Origin: Jatrophihabitans sp.
GTDB lineage: Bacteria; Actinomycetota; Actinomycetes; Mycobacteriales; Jatrophihabitantaceae
Reading direction: 5' to 3'
DNA length: 64,000 nt
NCBI GenBank assembly: GCA_036389035.1
Contig: DASVQQ010000001.1
Location: 1 to 64,000 of the forward strand
The notes beneath the pieces are model-generated. The model made no database searches. It saw only the letters and a list, made by a program, of their open reading frames with translations, and was not told where the DNA came from. Position numbers and translations under genes: made by a program. Positions 1 to 7,539 of this stretch are shown here, one piece after another (position 1 is the stretch's first letter; each line of letters starts with the position of its first letter).

Positions 1-2
1 CC

Positions 3-110
3 GTCGGCTCGCTCGCCGCCGTCCTACGTGGGCTCATACTGGGAGAAGCCTTGAGTCGCACCCCGAATCAGTCGGCCAGCCCCCCGGCCGCAGAGCCTCG
101 GGTGAGGTGA
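3..110 (+). CDS. Possible C-terminal end of an upstream gene (partial)
   Basis: The frame beginning at base 3 stays open from the window edge to a TGA at 108-110, four bases before the methyltransferase ATG at 114. It would encode about 35 residues, beginning hydrophobic (VGSLAAVLRGLILGEAL) and ending in a Pro/Ala/Arg-rich tail. The spacing fits translational coupling to the next gene, whose GAGGTGAGG ribosome site overlaps this end. Too little is present to name a family, and a chance open frame is quite possible. Confidence 0.3.
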   Translation, partial: VGSLAAVLRGLILGEALSRTPNQSASPPAAEPRVR

Positions 111-113
111 GGC

Positions 114-1325
114 ATGTCTTCCGAACACGAATCGGCCATCGGGGAGTTCTATTCGGAGTTCCCTTACCCCTGGCGGGTCACCCGGCTTGCCCGAGTCGCG
201 GACGCTAGCCTCTATCCGGCGTTGCTGTCCCAGGAACTGGGCGACTACCGCCATCGCCGGCTGCCGAAGGATGCCAGCATCTGGGTGCCCGGCTGCGGCG
301 TCAACCAGGCGCTGATCATCGCGCTGCAGTATCCGGACGCGAGCGTCATCGGCAGCGATGTCTCTGAGGAGTCGTTGCGGCTGTGCTCAGCCGCGGCCGC
401 GCAGGTCGGCGCTGAGAACCTGACCCTGCGCCGGGAAGGTCTGACCGAGGTCGATCACGACGCGATGTTCGATTACATCGTGTGCACTGGCGTTATTCAT
501 CACAATCCCGACCCGAGCGCGCTGCTCAAGCGCATCGGCGCCGCATTGAAACCAACCGGTGTGCTGGAGCTGATGGTCTACAACGAATTCCACCGCAGGG
601 AGATCACGGCGTTCCAGGAGGCCATGCGGCTGATCGGCCGTGATCAGGACCTGTTCTACGCCAAGCGCTTCGCGCGATCGATTGACGCCGACAGCTCGCT
701 GATCTGCCAGCTGCGGGCTGAGATCGATGAGCCGGACATGCAGTTCGCCGACACTTGGCTGAACCCGTGTGAGAAGACCTTTACCGTACAGGGGCTTTCT
801 ACTCTTGCGGCGACCGCTGGGCTTACCTTGGAGGCACCCTGCCTGAGCCAGGTCGGCAAGGCCGCGGATGCCTACACCTGGGAACTTTCGTTGACCGACG
901 AGCGAATCCGCAAGCATGTCGACAGCCTGGACGATGTGTTGCGATGGCAGCTGTCCAACCTGCTGCTGACGGATCGCTCTCCACTGCTCTGGTTCTATGC
1001 CCGGCGCTCGGACAATCCGATACCCGCCCTGACCGAACGCGAACGAGATGAGGCCTTTCTCGACACAGTGCTGAAGCCGGTGTCGACTACTGAGCGGGTT
1101 TGGCTTCTGCAGAAGTCCGGTGGCTACCGGGAACTGGACCAATCCGCCGTGGTGCCGGCCCGGTCCGTTCCGGACTACGCCGACCTGGTCGCCGCGATCG
1201 ACGGCGAGCGACCGATGCGCGAGATCTACCTACAGCTAGGTGAGCTTCCCGGACCGCGCGAGCTGCGCCGGACGCGCATCGAGCTGACGACCCCCGCTAG
1301 TCCCTACCTCGTCGCGATGACCTGA
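114..1325 (+). CDS. Class I SAM-dependent methyltransferase
   Basis: The 403-residue protein has a Rossmann methyltransferase core. The SAM-binding motif I is IWVPGCGVN at residues 56-64, an acidic ribose-binding position follows at D82 in IGSDVS, and a motif-IV-like stretch IVCTGVIHHNPDP lies around 122-134. This arrangement is typical of small-molecule or peptide methyltransferases. The C-terminal 170 residues are family-specific and carry no motif I recognise. The ATG has a GAGGTGAGG ribosome site a few bases upstream. The acceptor substrate cannot be read from the sequence. The next gene lies on the other strand, so context gives no pathway clue. Confidence 0.85.
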   Translation: MSSEHESAIGEFYSEFPYPWRVTRLARVADASLYPALLSQELGDYRHRRLPKDASIWVPGCGVNQALIIALQYPDASVIGSDVSEESLRLCSAAAAQVGAENLTLRREGLTEVDHDAMFDYIVCTGVIHHNPDPSALLKRIGAALKPTGVLELMVYNEFHRREITAFQEAMRLIGRDQDLFYAKRFARSIDADSSLICQLRAEIDEPDMQFADTWLNPCEKTFTVQGLSTLAATAGLTLEAPCLSQVGKAADAYTWELSLTDERIRKHVDSLDDVLRWQLSNLLLTDRSPLLWFYARRSDNPIPALTERERDEAFLDTVLKPVSTTERVWLLQKSGGYRELDQSAVVPARSVPDYADLVAAIDGERPMREIYLQLGELPGPRELRRTRIELTTPASPYLVAMT

Positions 1326-1352
1326 GCTCGGGCTGAAATCGGCTGTCCATTC

Positions 1353-1958
1353 TCATCCGGCGAGCCGCTGCTCGGCCACCTGCGCGGGCCGGTTGGCCGG
1401 TTGCACGGCGAGCGCGTCGAGCGCGGCAGCCGGACTCGACGCGGCCTGCACGATATCGCGGTGATTATCGGCGGCGAAGCCCTCGTCCCGCATTCGATCG
1501 AGCATCGTGAGTAATGGGTCGAAAAACCCTTCGACATTGACCACCACCACGGGCTTGCTGTGGAATCCCAGCTGATTCCACGTGACCACCTCCATCAATT
1601 CATCGAACGTGCCGAAACCACCGGGCAAGATGACGAACGCGCCCGAGAGTTGATACATGAGTAATTTCCGCGCATGCATTGAATTGACCACGAAGATTTG
1701 GCCAACAGCTTTGTCCCGACGCTCCTGCTCAAGTAATTGGTGCGGAATCACACCGGTGACCAGCGCTCCATTGTCACGGGCGGCGCTGGCCACCATGCCC
1801 ATGATTCCACTGCCGCCTGCGCCGTAGACGAGGTTCGCGCCTCGGCGGGCCATAGTGGCGCCTAGATCCTGCGCAGCCTTGACATATTGCGGCCGCGTGC
1901 CGGCCCGGGAGCCGCAGAAGACACCAATGCTGTTGCGCTTGGCATGAATAGCAGACAA
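1353..1958 (-). CDS. LOG-family (TIGR00730) Rossmann protein, putative cytokinin riboside 5'-monophosphate phosphoribohydrolase
   Basis: The 201-residue protein has the two LOG signatures: SMHARK at residues 93-98 and PGGFGTFDE at 112-120. These form the nucleotide-binding and catalytic site of the lysine-decarboxylase-like fold. Characterised LOG enzymes hydrolyse the N-glycosidic bond of nucleoside 5'-monophosphates, including cytokinin ribotides, releasing the free base and ribose 5-phosphate. The usual length is about 180-200 residues, so the gene looks complete. It is cytosolic, with no signal peptide. It stands alone between a convergent methyltransferase and an unrelated gene. Family assignment is strong; cytokinin activity is inferred. 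Confidence 0.9.
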   Translation of the reverse strand: MSAIHAKRNSIGVFCGSRAGTRPQYVKAAQDLGATMARRGANLVYGAGGSGIMGMVASAARDNGALVTGVIPHQLLEQERRDKAVGQIFVVNSMHARKLLMYQLSGAFVILPGGFGTFDELMEVVTWNQLGFHSKPVVVVNVEGFFDPLLTMLDRMRDEGFAADNHRDIVQAASSPAAALDALAVQPANRPAQVAEQRLAG

Positions 1959-2114
1959 TGCAGGCTCCTCGAGTCAGCACGGTTACCGGAGTTCTGCCGC
2001 CAGTGGAAGTCCAGATAGCTCTCAGTATAGAAGAGAAGAAGCCCAGGAAAAGAAAGCTGACTGCTATTTCAACCAAAGGAGGACCAGGGAGGAGTCCAGG
2101 TGGTCTCAGGTCCT

Positions 2115-3146
2115 CTACTTGACAACGATCGGCACGGTCGCGGTCGGCGCGCCGAACCAGCACACCCCCTCCCTCACCATCCGCCAGCAGAAGGCGTGAC
2201 TGCCGGCCGCCGCGGGCGCGGTCACGTCGAACGCGAATGACACGCTGCCCTGCGGGTCGACCGGCCCGGGCAGTTCCACCCGATGGGTCCCCCAGGTGGT
2301 GTTGTCCTGCGGCGCTTGACTGCCCAGCCGGTAACCGAGTTCTGGCGTCCAGGTGGTCGACCCGCGGTTGGTCGCGGTCACGACCACCTGAGCCGTCGAA
2401 CCCGCCGCCAGCTCAAGCGGCGGTGCCACCGCTACTGAGACAGCGGCGTCATCGATGTAGGCCGGCGCCGGATCCGCGTGGGAGTACGGCAATCGGAAGA
2501 AGCCGCGGATCGTGTTCGAACCCGGCGCGGCTGTGCCGTTGGTCGTGATCGGCTTCGCCGGCGCGGGCGCGCTGAGGTCGAGCTGGATGACGATGTCGTC
2601 ACGGCCGGGGCGATTGCAGTCATAGATGTGCAGGGTCAGCGCTGTGCCGACGAGTTCGTATCCCCACACGAGCACCACGTGATTTCCGAACACGTCCCAT
2701 AGTCGGAATGACTGGACCAGCACGATCCCGATCGGGCACAGCGCCCCCGCGTCGATGTCAGTCATGACGCCCGCGCACTCCGTGACGGTCTGCCCGAACA
2801 GGCCCCGACCCCGGAAGACTGTGTCGTGGTCCAGCGCTCGCGTGGCCGAGAGCCAGCGCATCACACCTCGCGCGCCGTCGAAACTTTGCACCAGCCGGCG
2901 TTGCAGATGCGATGCGACCGGTAGCGGGATCTGTGAGGAATCCCGGCCGCGAAGCGGCGGGGCGCCCGACTCGAAGATGTCGCGTGCCAGGAACGACATG
3001 CCGCCGCACAGGCCCATCCGGGTCGCATTGATCGACACGTCCGGCAGCCCCGGGACAGCGACCGTCAGAGCGGTTCCGGACGGCCACGGGCTGTTGCGGA
3101 ACAGCGGAGCGTTCTCGCTCGGAAGAAATCCCGCGACGAACGGCAT
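2115..3146 (-). CDS. Putative papain-like/C39-like cysteine peptidase domain with C-terminal NBR1-type Ig-like domain
   Basis: This 343-residue protein of no certain family has two parts. Residues 1-225 contain GLCGGMSF (C47), GNHVVLVWGYE (H156) and LHIYDCNRPG (D176). Their order and spacing resemble the Cys-His-Asp/Asn triad of papain-like folds, where His lies in a beta strand and Asp/Asn follows in a second strand. Residues 235-343 resemble an NBR1/next-to-BRCA1 Ig-like domain, with VVVTATNRGSTTW, a TWGTHRVELPG strand and a C-terminal CWRMV strand. No signal peptide is seen. AGGAGG precedes the ATG. The peptidase call is inferred from motif order only; a non-enzymatic papain-like domain is equally possible. 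Confidence 0.45.
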   Translation of the reverse strand: MPFVAGFLPSENAPLFRNSPWPSGTALTVAVPGLPDVSINATRMGLCGGMSFLARDIFESGAPPLRGRDSSQIPLPVASHLQRRLVQSFDGARGVMRWLSATRALDHDTVFRGRGLFGQTVTECAGVMTDIDAGALCPIGIVLVQSFRLWDVFGNHVVLVWGYELVGTALTLHIYDCNRPGRDDIVIQLDLSAPAPAKPITTNGTAAPGSNTIRGFFRLPYSHADPAPAYIDDAAVSVAVAPPLELAAGSTAQVVVTATNRGSTTWTPELGYRLGSQAPQDNTTWGTHRVELPGPVDPQGSVSFAFDVTAPAAAGSHAFCWRMVREGVCWFGAPTATVPIVVK

Positions 3147-3211
3147 ACCTGCCTCCTAGGACCCCAGTTCACCCACCATGTACCGCGCCGCAATCCACCA
3201 GGGCAACGAGG

Positions 3212-3538
3212 CTACAGACCGAGGTAGGTCCGCAGCTGAGTCTCGATGCGCGCCATCTCGGCCTGAGCGAGCAGGCCACGCTGCTTGCGCAGGCGCGCTC
3301 GCGCGACAGGGCGCAGTGATGTCACGTCGGCAAACGACTGGTCATGCCTTGTCAGTCCGGCATCGGCGTCGAGCGGGATGTGCGTACCGGGCGGACCAGG
3401 CGTCCCGGTGATCGGGATGACGGCGACGTGGCCGAGCCGGCTGTTCAGCGGGTTGGCACTCAGCACGACGGCCGGATGCCGACCGAACTCGAAGTCGACA
3501 TCCCAGACCTGCGCGCGGAATGGTTCAGGAACCGTCAT
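3212..3538 (-). CDS. MazF/PemK-family type II toxin
   Basis: The 108-residue product starts at the ATG at 3538 and matches the PemK/MazF fold. It opens with the short strand AQVWDVDF, followed by the conserved HPAVVLSAN segment, the VAVIPITG strand, and the late SFADVTSLRPV segment common to MazF RNases. Such toxins are ribosome-independent mRNA endonucleases neutralised by a co-expressed antitoxin. The start lies inside the 3' end of the antitoxin gene (14-bp overlap), as expected for translational coupling. A longer reading to 3643 only adds Arg/Ser-rich residues overlapping the antitoxin and was rejected. Confidence 0.82.
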   Translation of the reverse strand: MTVPEPFRAQVWDVDFEFGRHPAVVLSANPLNSRLGHVAVIPITGTPGPPGTHIPLDADAGLTRHDQSFADVTSLRPVARARLRKQRGLLAQAEMARIETQLRTYLGL

Positions 3539-3896
3539 CAGCCGGAGCGACGCCGAGCGGCAAGGGCGGCGTCGAGTCGCCGTAGAACTCGTCCACGGAC
3601 TGCGCCATGCGCTCCTCAGCGGCTTGCCGATGCAGCAGGGCAAGAGCCGCCTTCACGATGTCGGTGCGCCCCTGGAGACCGAGCACCTCGGCGTCGGCTC
3701 GTAACTGCTCGGCGAGGTCTCGACCGATACGCGCTTGCCACACCTCGGACGCGCCAGCCGCTCCACTCCTGTCGACTGTGACTGCCCGGTCAGAGTCACG
3801 CCGGCCCCGGGACTGGGTGAGCGCACTCGTGACGGCCGGCTTCGTTGCTTTTCGTGCGCGCGGAGACGCACCGGCCTGCCGTGGGGTCTGAGCCAT
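3525..3896 (-). CDS. Antitoxin partner of the MazF-like toxin (ribbon-helix-helix type)
   Basis: The 123-residue protein has a basic, low-complexity N-terminal 45 residues. A segment around 50-95 (VWQARIGRDLAEQLRADAEVLGLQ, then DIVKAALALLHRQAAEERM) looks like a ribbon-helix-helix DNA-binding domain, and the acidic tail could wrap the toxin. It lies directly upstream of the MazF-type toxin and overlaps it, the standard antitoxin-first order. The promoter sits right at the ATG, so its mRNA may be leaderless. The N-terminal extension is unusually long; a start further inside is possible. Confidence 0.7.
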   Translation of the reverse strand: MAQTPRQAGASPRARKATKPAVTSALTQSRGRRDSDRAVTVDRSGAAGASEVWQARIGRDLAEQLRADAEVLGLQGRTDIVKAALALLHRQAAEERMAQSVDEFYGDSTPPLPLGVAPADDGS

Positions 3897-3902
3897 GCGT
3901 AT

Positions 3903-3931
3903 ACAATCTGTCGTACAGTCCCGATTGTCAA
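3903..3931 (-). promoter_or_regulatory. Promoter and inverted repeat upstream of the mazEF-like operon
   Basis: Read on the minus strand, TTGACA (3931-3926) is followed after 17 nt by GATTGT (3908-3903), six bases before the antitoxin ATG at 3896, so transcription would begin at or near the start codon. ACAATC (3903-3908) and GATTGT (3923-3928) form a 6-bp inverted repeat with a 14-nt spacer covering the promoter. This fits antitoxin autorepression. Confidence 0.5.
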
Positions 3932-3960
3932 GCGCTGCTCGGTGAAAGTCCTAGGTGAGG

Positions 3961-4383
3961 TCACAGTGCGCCGCGGGCGGCGACCCAGCGGTGCTCGAAG
4001 TCGAGCACTTCGGCGGCGACGTCGAAATCGGAGTCGTAGTGGACCAGGGTGATGCGGTGCTCGCTGGCCAGGACAGCTGTGAGCAGGTCGGCGATGCCCA
4101 CTGCACGGTGCCGGCCGCTGCGGGCCAGTTCGCGTTGAGCGTCGAAGGCTTGCTGCCAGTGGCGGTCATCGGTGGGCAGGTACTCATAGGCCTGGCGTCG
4201 GTCGGCACGCAGCTGCTCGTACTCGTCGGGGCTACGAGCGCTGTACAGCGCCTCGGCGTCCAACGTGGCGCAGGTGGCCACGACCGCGCCCTCGATCAGC
4301 GGCGCGAGCCGCGCCGCGACGATGGGATGCCTCATGCGGGCTACCGCACTGGTGTCGAGCAGATAGCGGGCGATCAGCGCCAC
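3961..4383 (-). CDS. vapC: VapC-family PIN-domain toxin
   Basis: The 140-residue PIN protein starts at a GTG (4383) inside the antitoxin 3' end. The N-terminal YLLDTSAVAR supplies the first metal-binding Asp. CATLDAEALYSAR supplies the Glu, and GIADLLTAVLASEH followed by HYDSDFD supplies the later Asp cluster. These four acidic positions define the Mg-dependent RNase site of VapC toxins, which usually cut tRNA or rRNA. Length fits the family at 130-140 residues. The 10-bp overlap with the upstream VapB-like gene indicates coupled translation. The longer reading from 4440 was rejected because it runs through the antitoxin. Confidence 0.9.
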   Translation of the reverse strand: MALIARYLLDTSAVARMRHPIVAARLAPLIEGAVVATCATLDAEALYSARSPDEYEQLRADRRQAYEYLPTDDRHWQQAFDAQRELARSGRHRAVGIADLLTAVLASEHRITLVHYDSDFDVAAEVLDFEHRWVAARGAL

Positions 4384-4580
4384 ACGGCGGCTCGCTGCTC
4401 CGGCTCGGTCATGGGCTCCAGGCCGCCCTCGGTCAGCCACTGCACCTGGCGCTCTCGGGCGGCGCCTGCCGCGGCCAGCCGCAGGGCCGCGCGTACCGTC
4501 TCGGAGACGCCAGAGGTGTGTAACTCGCGTTGCGCCTCGGCGAGCAGCTCATCATCCAGCTCGATCAACCGCTTCGTCAC
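4374..4580 (-). CDS. vapB: VapB-type antitoxin
   Basis: The 68-residue protein starts at the GTG at 4580, seven bases after a clear GGAGG. It opens TKRLIELDDELLAEAQREL and continues with GVSETVRAALRLAAAG, the usual ribbon-helix-helix pattern of VapB/MT-type antitoxins. The polar tail (EPMTEPEQRAAVWR) would occupy the toxin active site. It overlaps vapC by 10 bp. The upstream palindrome at 4593-4618 is a likely self-operator. An upstream ATG at 4622 was rejected because it would run through that palindrome and lacks a ribosome site. Confidence 0.85.
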   Translation of the reverse strand: MTKRLIELDDELLAEAQRELHTSGVSETVRAALRLAAAGAARERQVQWLTEGGLEPMTEPEQRAAVWR

Positions 4581-4592
4581 GGCCGCACCTCC

Positions 4593-4618
4593 ATATACTG
4601 AAGCCGCCCTGAGTATAT
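4593..4618. promoter_or_regulatory. Palindromic operator of vapBC
   Basis: ATATACT (4593-4599) and AGTATAT (4612-4618) are perfect 7-bp inverted repeats separated by 12 bp. They lie just upstream of the vapB ribosome site, in an A/T-rich island within GC-rich DNA. Position and symmetry fit binding of the VapB dimer for autoregulation. Confidence 0.6.
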
Positions 4619-4725
4619 ACACGGCATCGGTTGCCAGGACTCCTCACGTAGCGTGTCGTGCCCAGCCCTTGGCGCCACGCCTTCAAGACGGCGTCAACTT
4701 CCGCGGCGAGGGTGATGATGGGCAG

Positions 4726-5694
4726 ATGGCGTGCGATGACCCTGTCGAACTCGTTCCCGGCGTGTGGCAGATCCGGCAGGAACTGAGCGAGGAGGTGCCG
4801 CTCTACCTTCACCTGGTCGTCGACCCCGAAGGCTCGGCGCTGGTGGACGGTGGCCTGCCGTCCAGCCTCGGATGGATCGAACGGCTGATGGCGGCGGCCG
4901 GGGTGCGGGACCGCGACCTGCGCTTCCTGCTCAACACCCACGGCCATCACGACCACATCGGCGCCTTCGCCGAGTTGCGCTCGCGCACCTCGGCCGTAGT
5001 GGTGGCCGACCCGGCAGCGGTGCGCTGGATCGAGGATCTCGAGGTCAACCTGCGGGAGTTCGCCCTGCATCGCCCGGACATCATCGCCGACTCACCCGAG
5101 CTGCGAGCCGAGTTGGCCCCGACCTTCGGCAGGCCCTGCCCGGTCGACGTGACCATCACCGACGGGGGCACGGTGCGACTGGGTGGTCCAGTCGTGCTGG
5201 AAGCGCTGCGGCTACCCGGTCATGTCGAGGGAGAGCTCGGCTGGCTGGAGCGGTCCTCGCGCACGCTGCTGCTCGGCGACATCGTGACCGGGACGTCGTG
5301 GAGCTTCTTTCACGGGCACCTGCTGCCCACGCAGTTGCGTGGCTCCCTGCACCGGCTACGGGCACTGACCCTGAACGAGGACGTGCGGCTGGTGTGCCTG
5401 GCGCACTACGCCAGTCGAACGGCAGCCGAGTTCCTCGAGCTGCTCACCGAGGTCGAGCGGTACCTCGATCAGGTAACCGACACGGTGGAGGGCGCCCTGG
5501 ACGCCACCCCGCGGTCACTGGCCGAGGTGTGGCGGCACACCTGTGCGCAGCTGGGTCGGGTCGAGGAGTTTCGCGGGCTTGCGATGGTGCAGGCGCACCT
5601 GCGCGAGGCGGTCGCCGCGGGGCGCGCCCGGTGCGTAGGACCCGATCTGTACGTGGCGTTACGCTCGGATGGCCAGGTTCGGCTCCAGCGATAG
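4726..5694 (+). CDS. Metallo-beta-lactamase-fold hydrolase
   Basis: The 322-residue protein carries the zinc signature THGHHDH at residues 71-77 and the upstream AL-V-DGG strand at about 38-43. Later metal ligands are likely in LPGHVEG and LLLGDIV. The C-terminal 110 residues are helical, as in glyoxalase-II-like and lactonase-like members. The ATG at 4726 was chosen because residues upstream of it overlap the divergent TA genes; AGGG lies about 14 nt upstream. The gene ends 7 bp before the SDR gene, so the two are probably co-transcribed. In a sugar-acid locus a lactone or thioester substrate is plausible, but it is not shown. Confidence 0.85.
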   Translation: MACDDPVELVPGVWQIRQELSEEVPLYLHLVVDPEGSALVDGGLPSSLGWIERLMAAAGVRDRDLRFLLNTHGHHDHIGAFAELRSRTSAVVVADPAAVRWIEDLEVNLREFALHRPDIIADSPELRAELAPTFGRPCPVDVTITDGGTVRLGGPVVLEALRLPGHVEGELGWLERSSRTLLLGDIVTGTSWSFFHGHLLPTQLRGSLHRLRALTLNEDVRLVCLAHYASRTAAEFLELLTEVERYLDQVTDTVEGALDATPRSLAEVWRHTCAQLGRVEEFRGLAMVQAHLREAVAAGRARCVGPDLYVALRSDGQVRLQR

Positions 5695-5701
5695 AGGTGC
5701 G

Positions 5702-6466
5702 ATGGACGGCATCCGATCCGCAGTGGTCGTCGGCGGCGCTTCCGGAATCGGCAAAGCCTGCGCCGAGCTGCTCGACGGGCAGGGCTGGCTGGTCAGCGTC
5801 GGCGACATCGCCTTTCCGGACAAGGCTGTCATAGACAAGGCAGTTGACCAGGCCGCCGACCGGATCCTCAAACTGGAGGCGGACGCGACCTCCGCGTCGG
5901 ACCTCTCCCGGCTGATGTCGCAGGCACACGAGCGCGCCCCGCTCGGGGCGCTGGTGTACTCGGCCGGCATCGAGCGGCACGGCTCGGTCATCGACACCGA
6001 CCAGAGCACCTGGGATGTCACGCAGGCAGTGAACCTCAAGGGCGCCTACCTCGCCGCTCAGGCCGCCATCCCGCTGATGGCTGCCGGCGGCGGTGGCGCG
6101 ATCGTCGTCCTGTCATCTATCCAGGGCCTGGCGACCCAGAAGTCGGTGGCCGCCTACGCGGCGGCGAAGGCGGGCGCGCTCGGCCTGGTGCGCGCCATGG
6201 CGCTGGATCACGCCGAGCAAGACATCCGGGTGAACGCCGTCGCTCCGGGAACCATCGACACCCCGCTGGTGCGGCAGAACGCGGCCGAGCTGACGCCGCA
6301 CGACCCCGGCGAGGCGCTGCGTGCCTGGGCAGACATGCACGCGCTCAAGCGAATCGGCCGGCCGGAGGAGGTGGCCAGCGTGGTGGCCTTCCTGCTCTCC
6401 GAAGCAGCCTCGTTCGTCACCGGCGCCACCTGGGTGGTCGACGGCGGGCTGCTGGCCTCCTACTGA
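5702..6466 (+). CDS. SDR-family NAD(P)-dependent oxidoreductase
   Basis: The 254-residue short-chain dehydrogenase has the glycine motif GGASGIGKA at 11-19, the active-site serine in VLSSI (about 138-139) and Y152-AAAK156. The C-terminal GATWVVDGG segment is standard. The ATG at 5702 follows AGAGG and sits 7 bp after the upstream stop; an ATG at 5669 would overlap that gene. It forms a two-gene plus-strand unit with the metallo-hydrolase, convergent to the UxuA-family operon. By context it may oxidise a sugar or a 2-keto-3-deoxy acid; the true substrate is unknown. Confidence 0.88.
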   Translation: MDGIRSAVVVGGASGIGKACAELLDGQGWLVSVGDIAFPDKAVIDKAVDQAADRILKLEADATSASDLSRLMSQAHERAPLGALVYSAGIERHGSVIDTDQSTWDVTQAVNLKGAYLAAQAAIPLMAAGGGGAIVVLSSIQGLATQKSVAAYAAAKAGALGLVRAMALDHAEQDIRVNAVAPGTIDTPLVRQNAAELTPHDPGEALRAWADMHALKRIGRPEEVASVVAFLLSEAASFVTGATWVVDGGLLASY

Positions 6467-6483
6467 CGCGGCCCGCCGCGTTC

Positions 6484-7518
6484 TCAGTCGAGCTGCAGCG
6501 CGTTGAGCACCCCCTGCAGGTAACCGATCGCGTGCGCCCGGCCGCGGCTGCAGTACGCCTCGGACGAGGTGTTGCCCCAGGTGTCCAGGTCACCGATCAT
6601 CGCGGGCACGTGGTCATCGATCAGAAACCCGTCGAACCCAGCGGCGTGCAGCCGGCGGATGACGCGGGCGGGATTCAGGTTGCCTTCGCCCAGAAAGCAT
6701 TCGGTGAACCGCGGGACGGTGCCCCGCACGTCGCGGAAGTGGACGTAGAAGATCCGGCCCAGCGGCCCCAACTGGTCGATCACCTCGTTGACGGAGTCCT
6801 CCCCCGCCATTTCCGAGACGGTGCCGAGGCAGAAGTTCAGTCCCCAGGCGGGGCTTCCGTGCGCGCGCCGGTAGCCCTCGGCGATGGCCGCGGGCGAGGT
6901 GAAGATCCGCGCCGCCTGCCCCAACGGCTGGTCCACCGGCGGGTCGTCGGGGTGCAGGGCGAGTCGGACGCCGACCTCTTCGGCCACCGGAAGCACCGCG
7001 TCCAGGAAGTACTGGTAGTTGGCCCACATCTGCTCGGCGGTGATCGGCTCGGTGATCGGCTCATCGGGCGTCAGCTTGTACGAGGCCAGCGCGTTGCCCT
7101 CCCCGGCACGTGCCAGGTCGAACCCGGTGACCTTGGCGCCGCCCCTGCCAGTACCACCCATGTCGGTGCGCCACACGTAGGTGGCGATGAAGTTGTACCC
7201 GAGCAGGTCGATGCCGACCCGGGCCAGGTTGCGGATCGTCCGGTGGTAGTTCTCGATCTGCTCGTCCCGCCCCGAGAGGCCGCGCTGGATCTTGAAGAAG
7301 TGGGCCGCCGGCACGTTCTCCAGGCCGTCGATGGCGAGGCCGTCGCGGTCACAGCGGTCCCGCAGGGCCTGCAGCTCGCCGAGGGTCCAGTAACCCTGCT
7401 CACCCGGCAGCGCGCTCGGCGTGTGCAACTGCACGCTGGGCAGTCCGAGTTGGTGCGCGAAGGTCGCCACCGCGTCGTCGTATTCGTCGATGTGCCCGAG
7501 CGAGAGGCGGATGCCCAT
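6484..7518 (-). CDS. uxuA: UxuA-family (mannonate dehydratase-like) sugar-acid dehydratase
   Basis: The 344-residue TIM-barrel protein matches mannonate dehydratase, which removes water from D-mannonate to give 2-keto-3-deoxy-D-gluconate. LALHPDDPP (H189, D191, D192) is the characteristic metal-binding strand, NFCLGT follows, and FLIDDHVPAM near residue 300 supplies a conserved Asp-His pair. AAGGGTAACGATC precedes the ATG. It is the last gene of a LacI-SDR-FAH-UxuA run on the minus strand. The FAH hydrolase next door suggests the product may be oxidised and hydrolysed rather than phosphorylated, so the real substrate could be a different aldonate. Confidence 0.88.
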   Translation of the reverse strand: MGIRLSLGHIDEYDDAVATFAHQLGLPSVQLHTPSALPGEQGYWTLGELQALRDRCDRDGLAIDGLENVPAAHFFKIQRGLSGRDEQIENYHRTIRNLARVGIDLLGYNFIATYVWRTDMGGTGRGGAKVTGFDLARAGEGNALASYKLTPDEPITEPITAEQMWANYQYFLDAVLPVAEEVGVRLALHPDDPPVDQPLGQAARIFTSPAAIAEGYRRAHGSPAWGLNFCLGTVSEMAGEDSVNEVIDQLGPLGRIFYVHFRDVRGTVPRFTECFLGEGNLNPARVIRRLHAAGFDGFLIDDHVPAMIGDLDTWGNTSSEAYCSRGRAHAIGYLQGVLNALQLD

Positions 7519-7539
7519 GATCGTTACCCTTCTGGCCGG

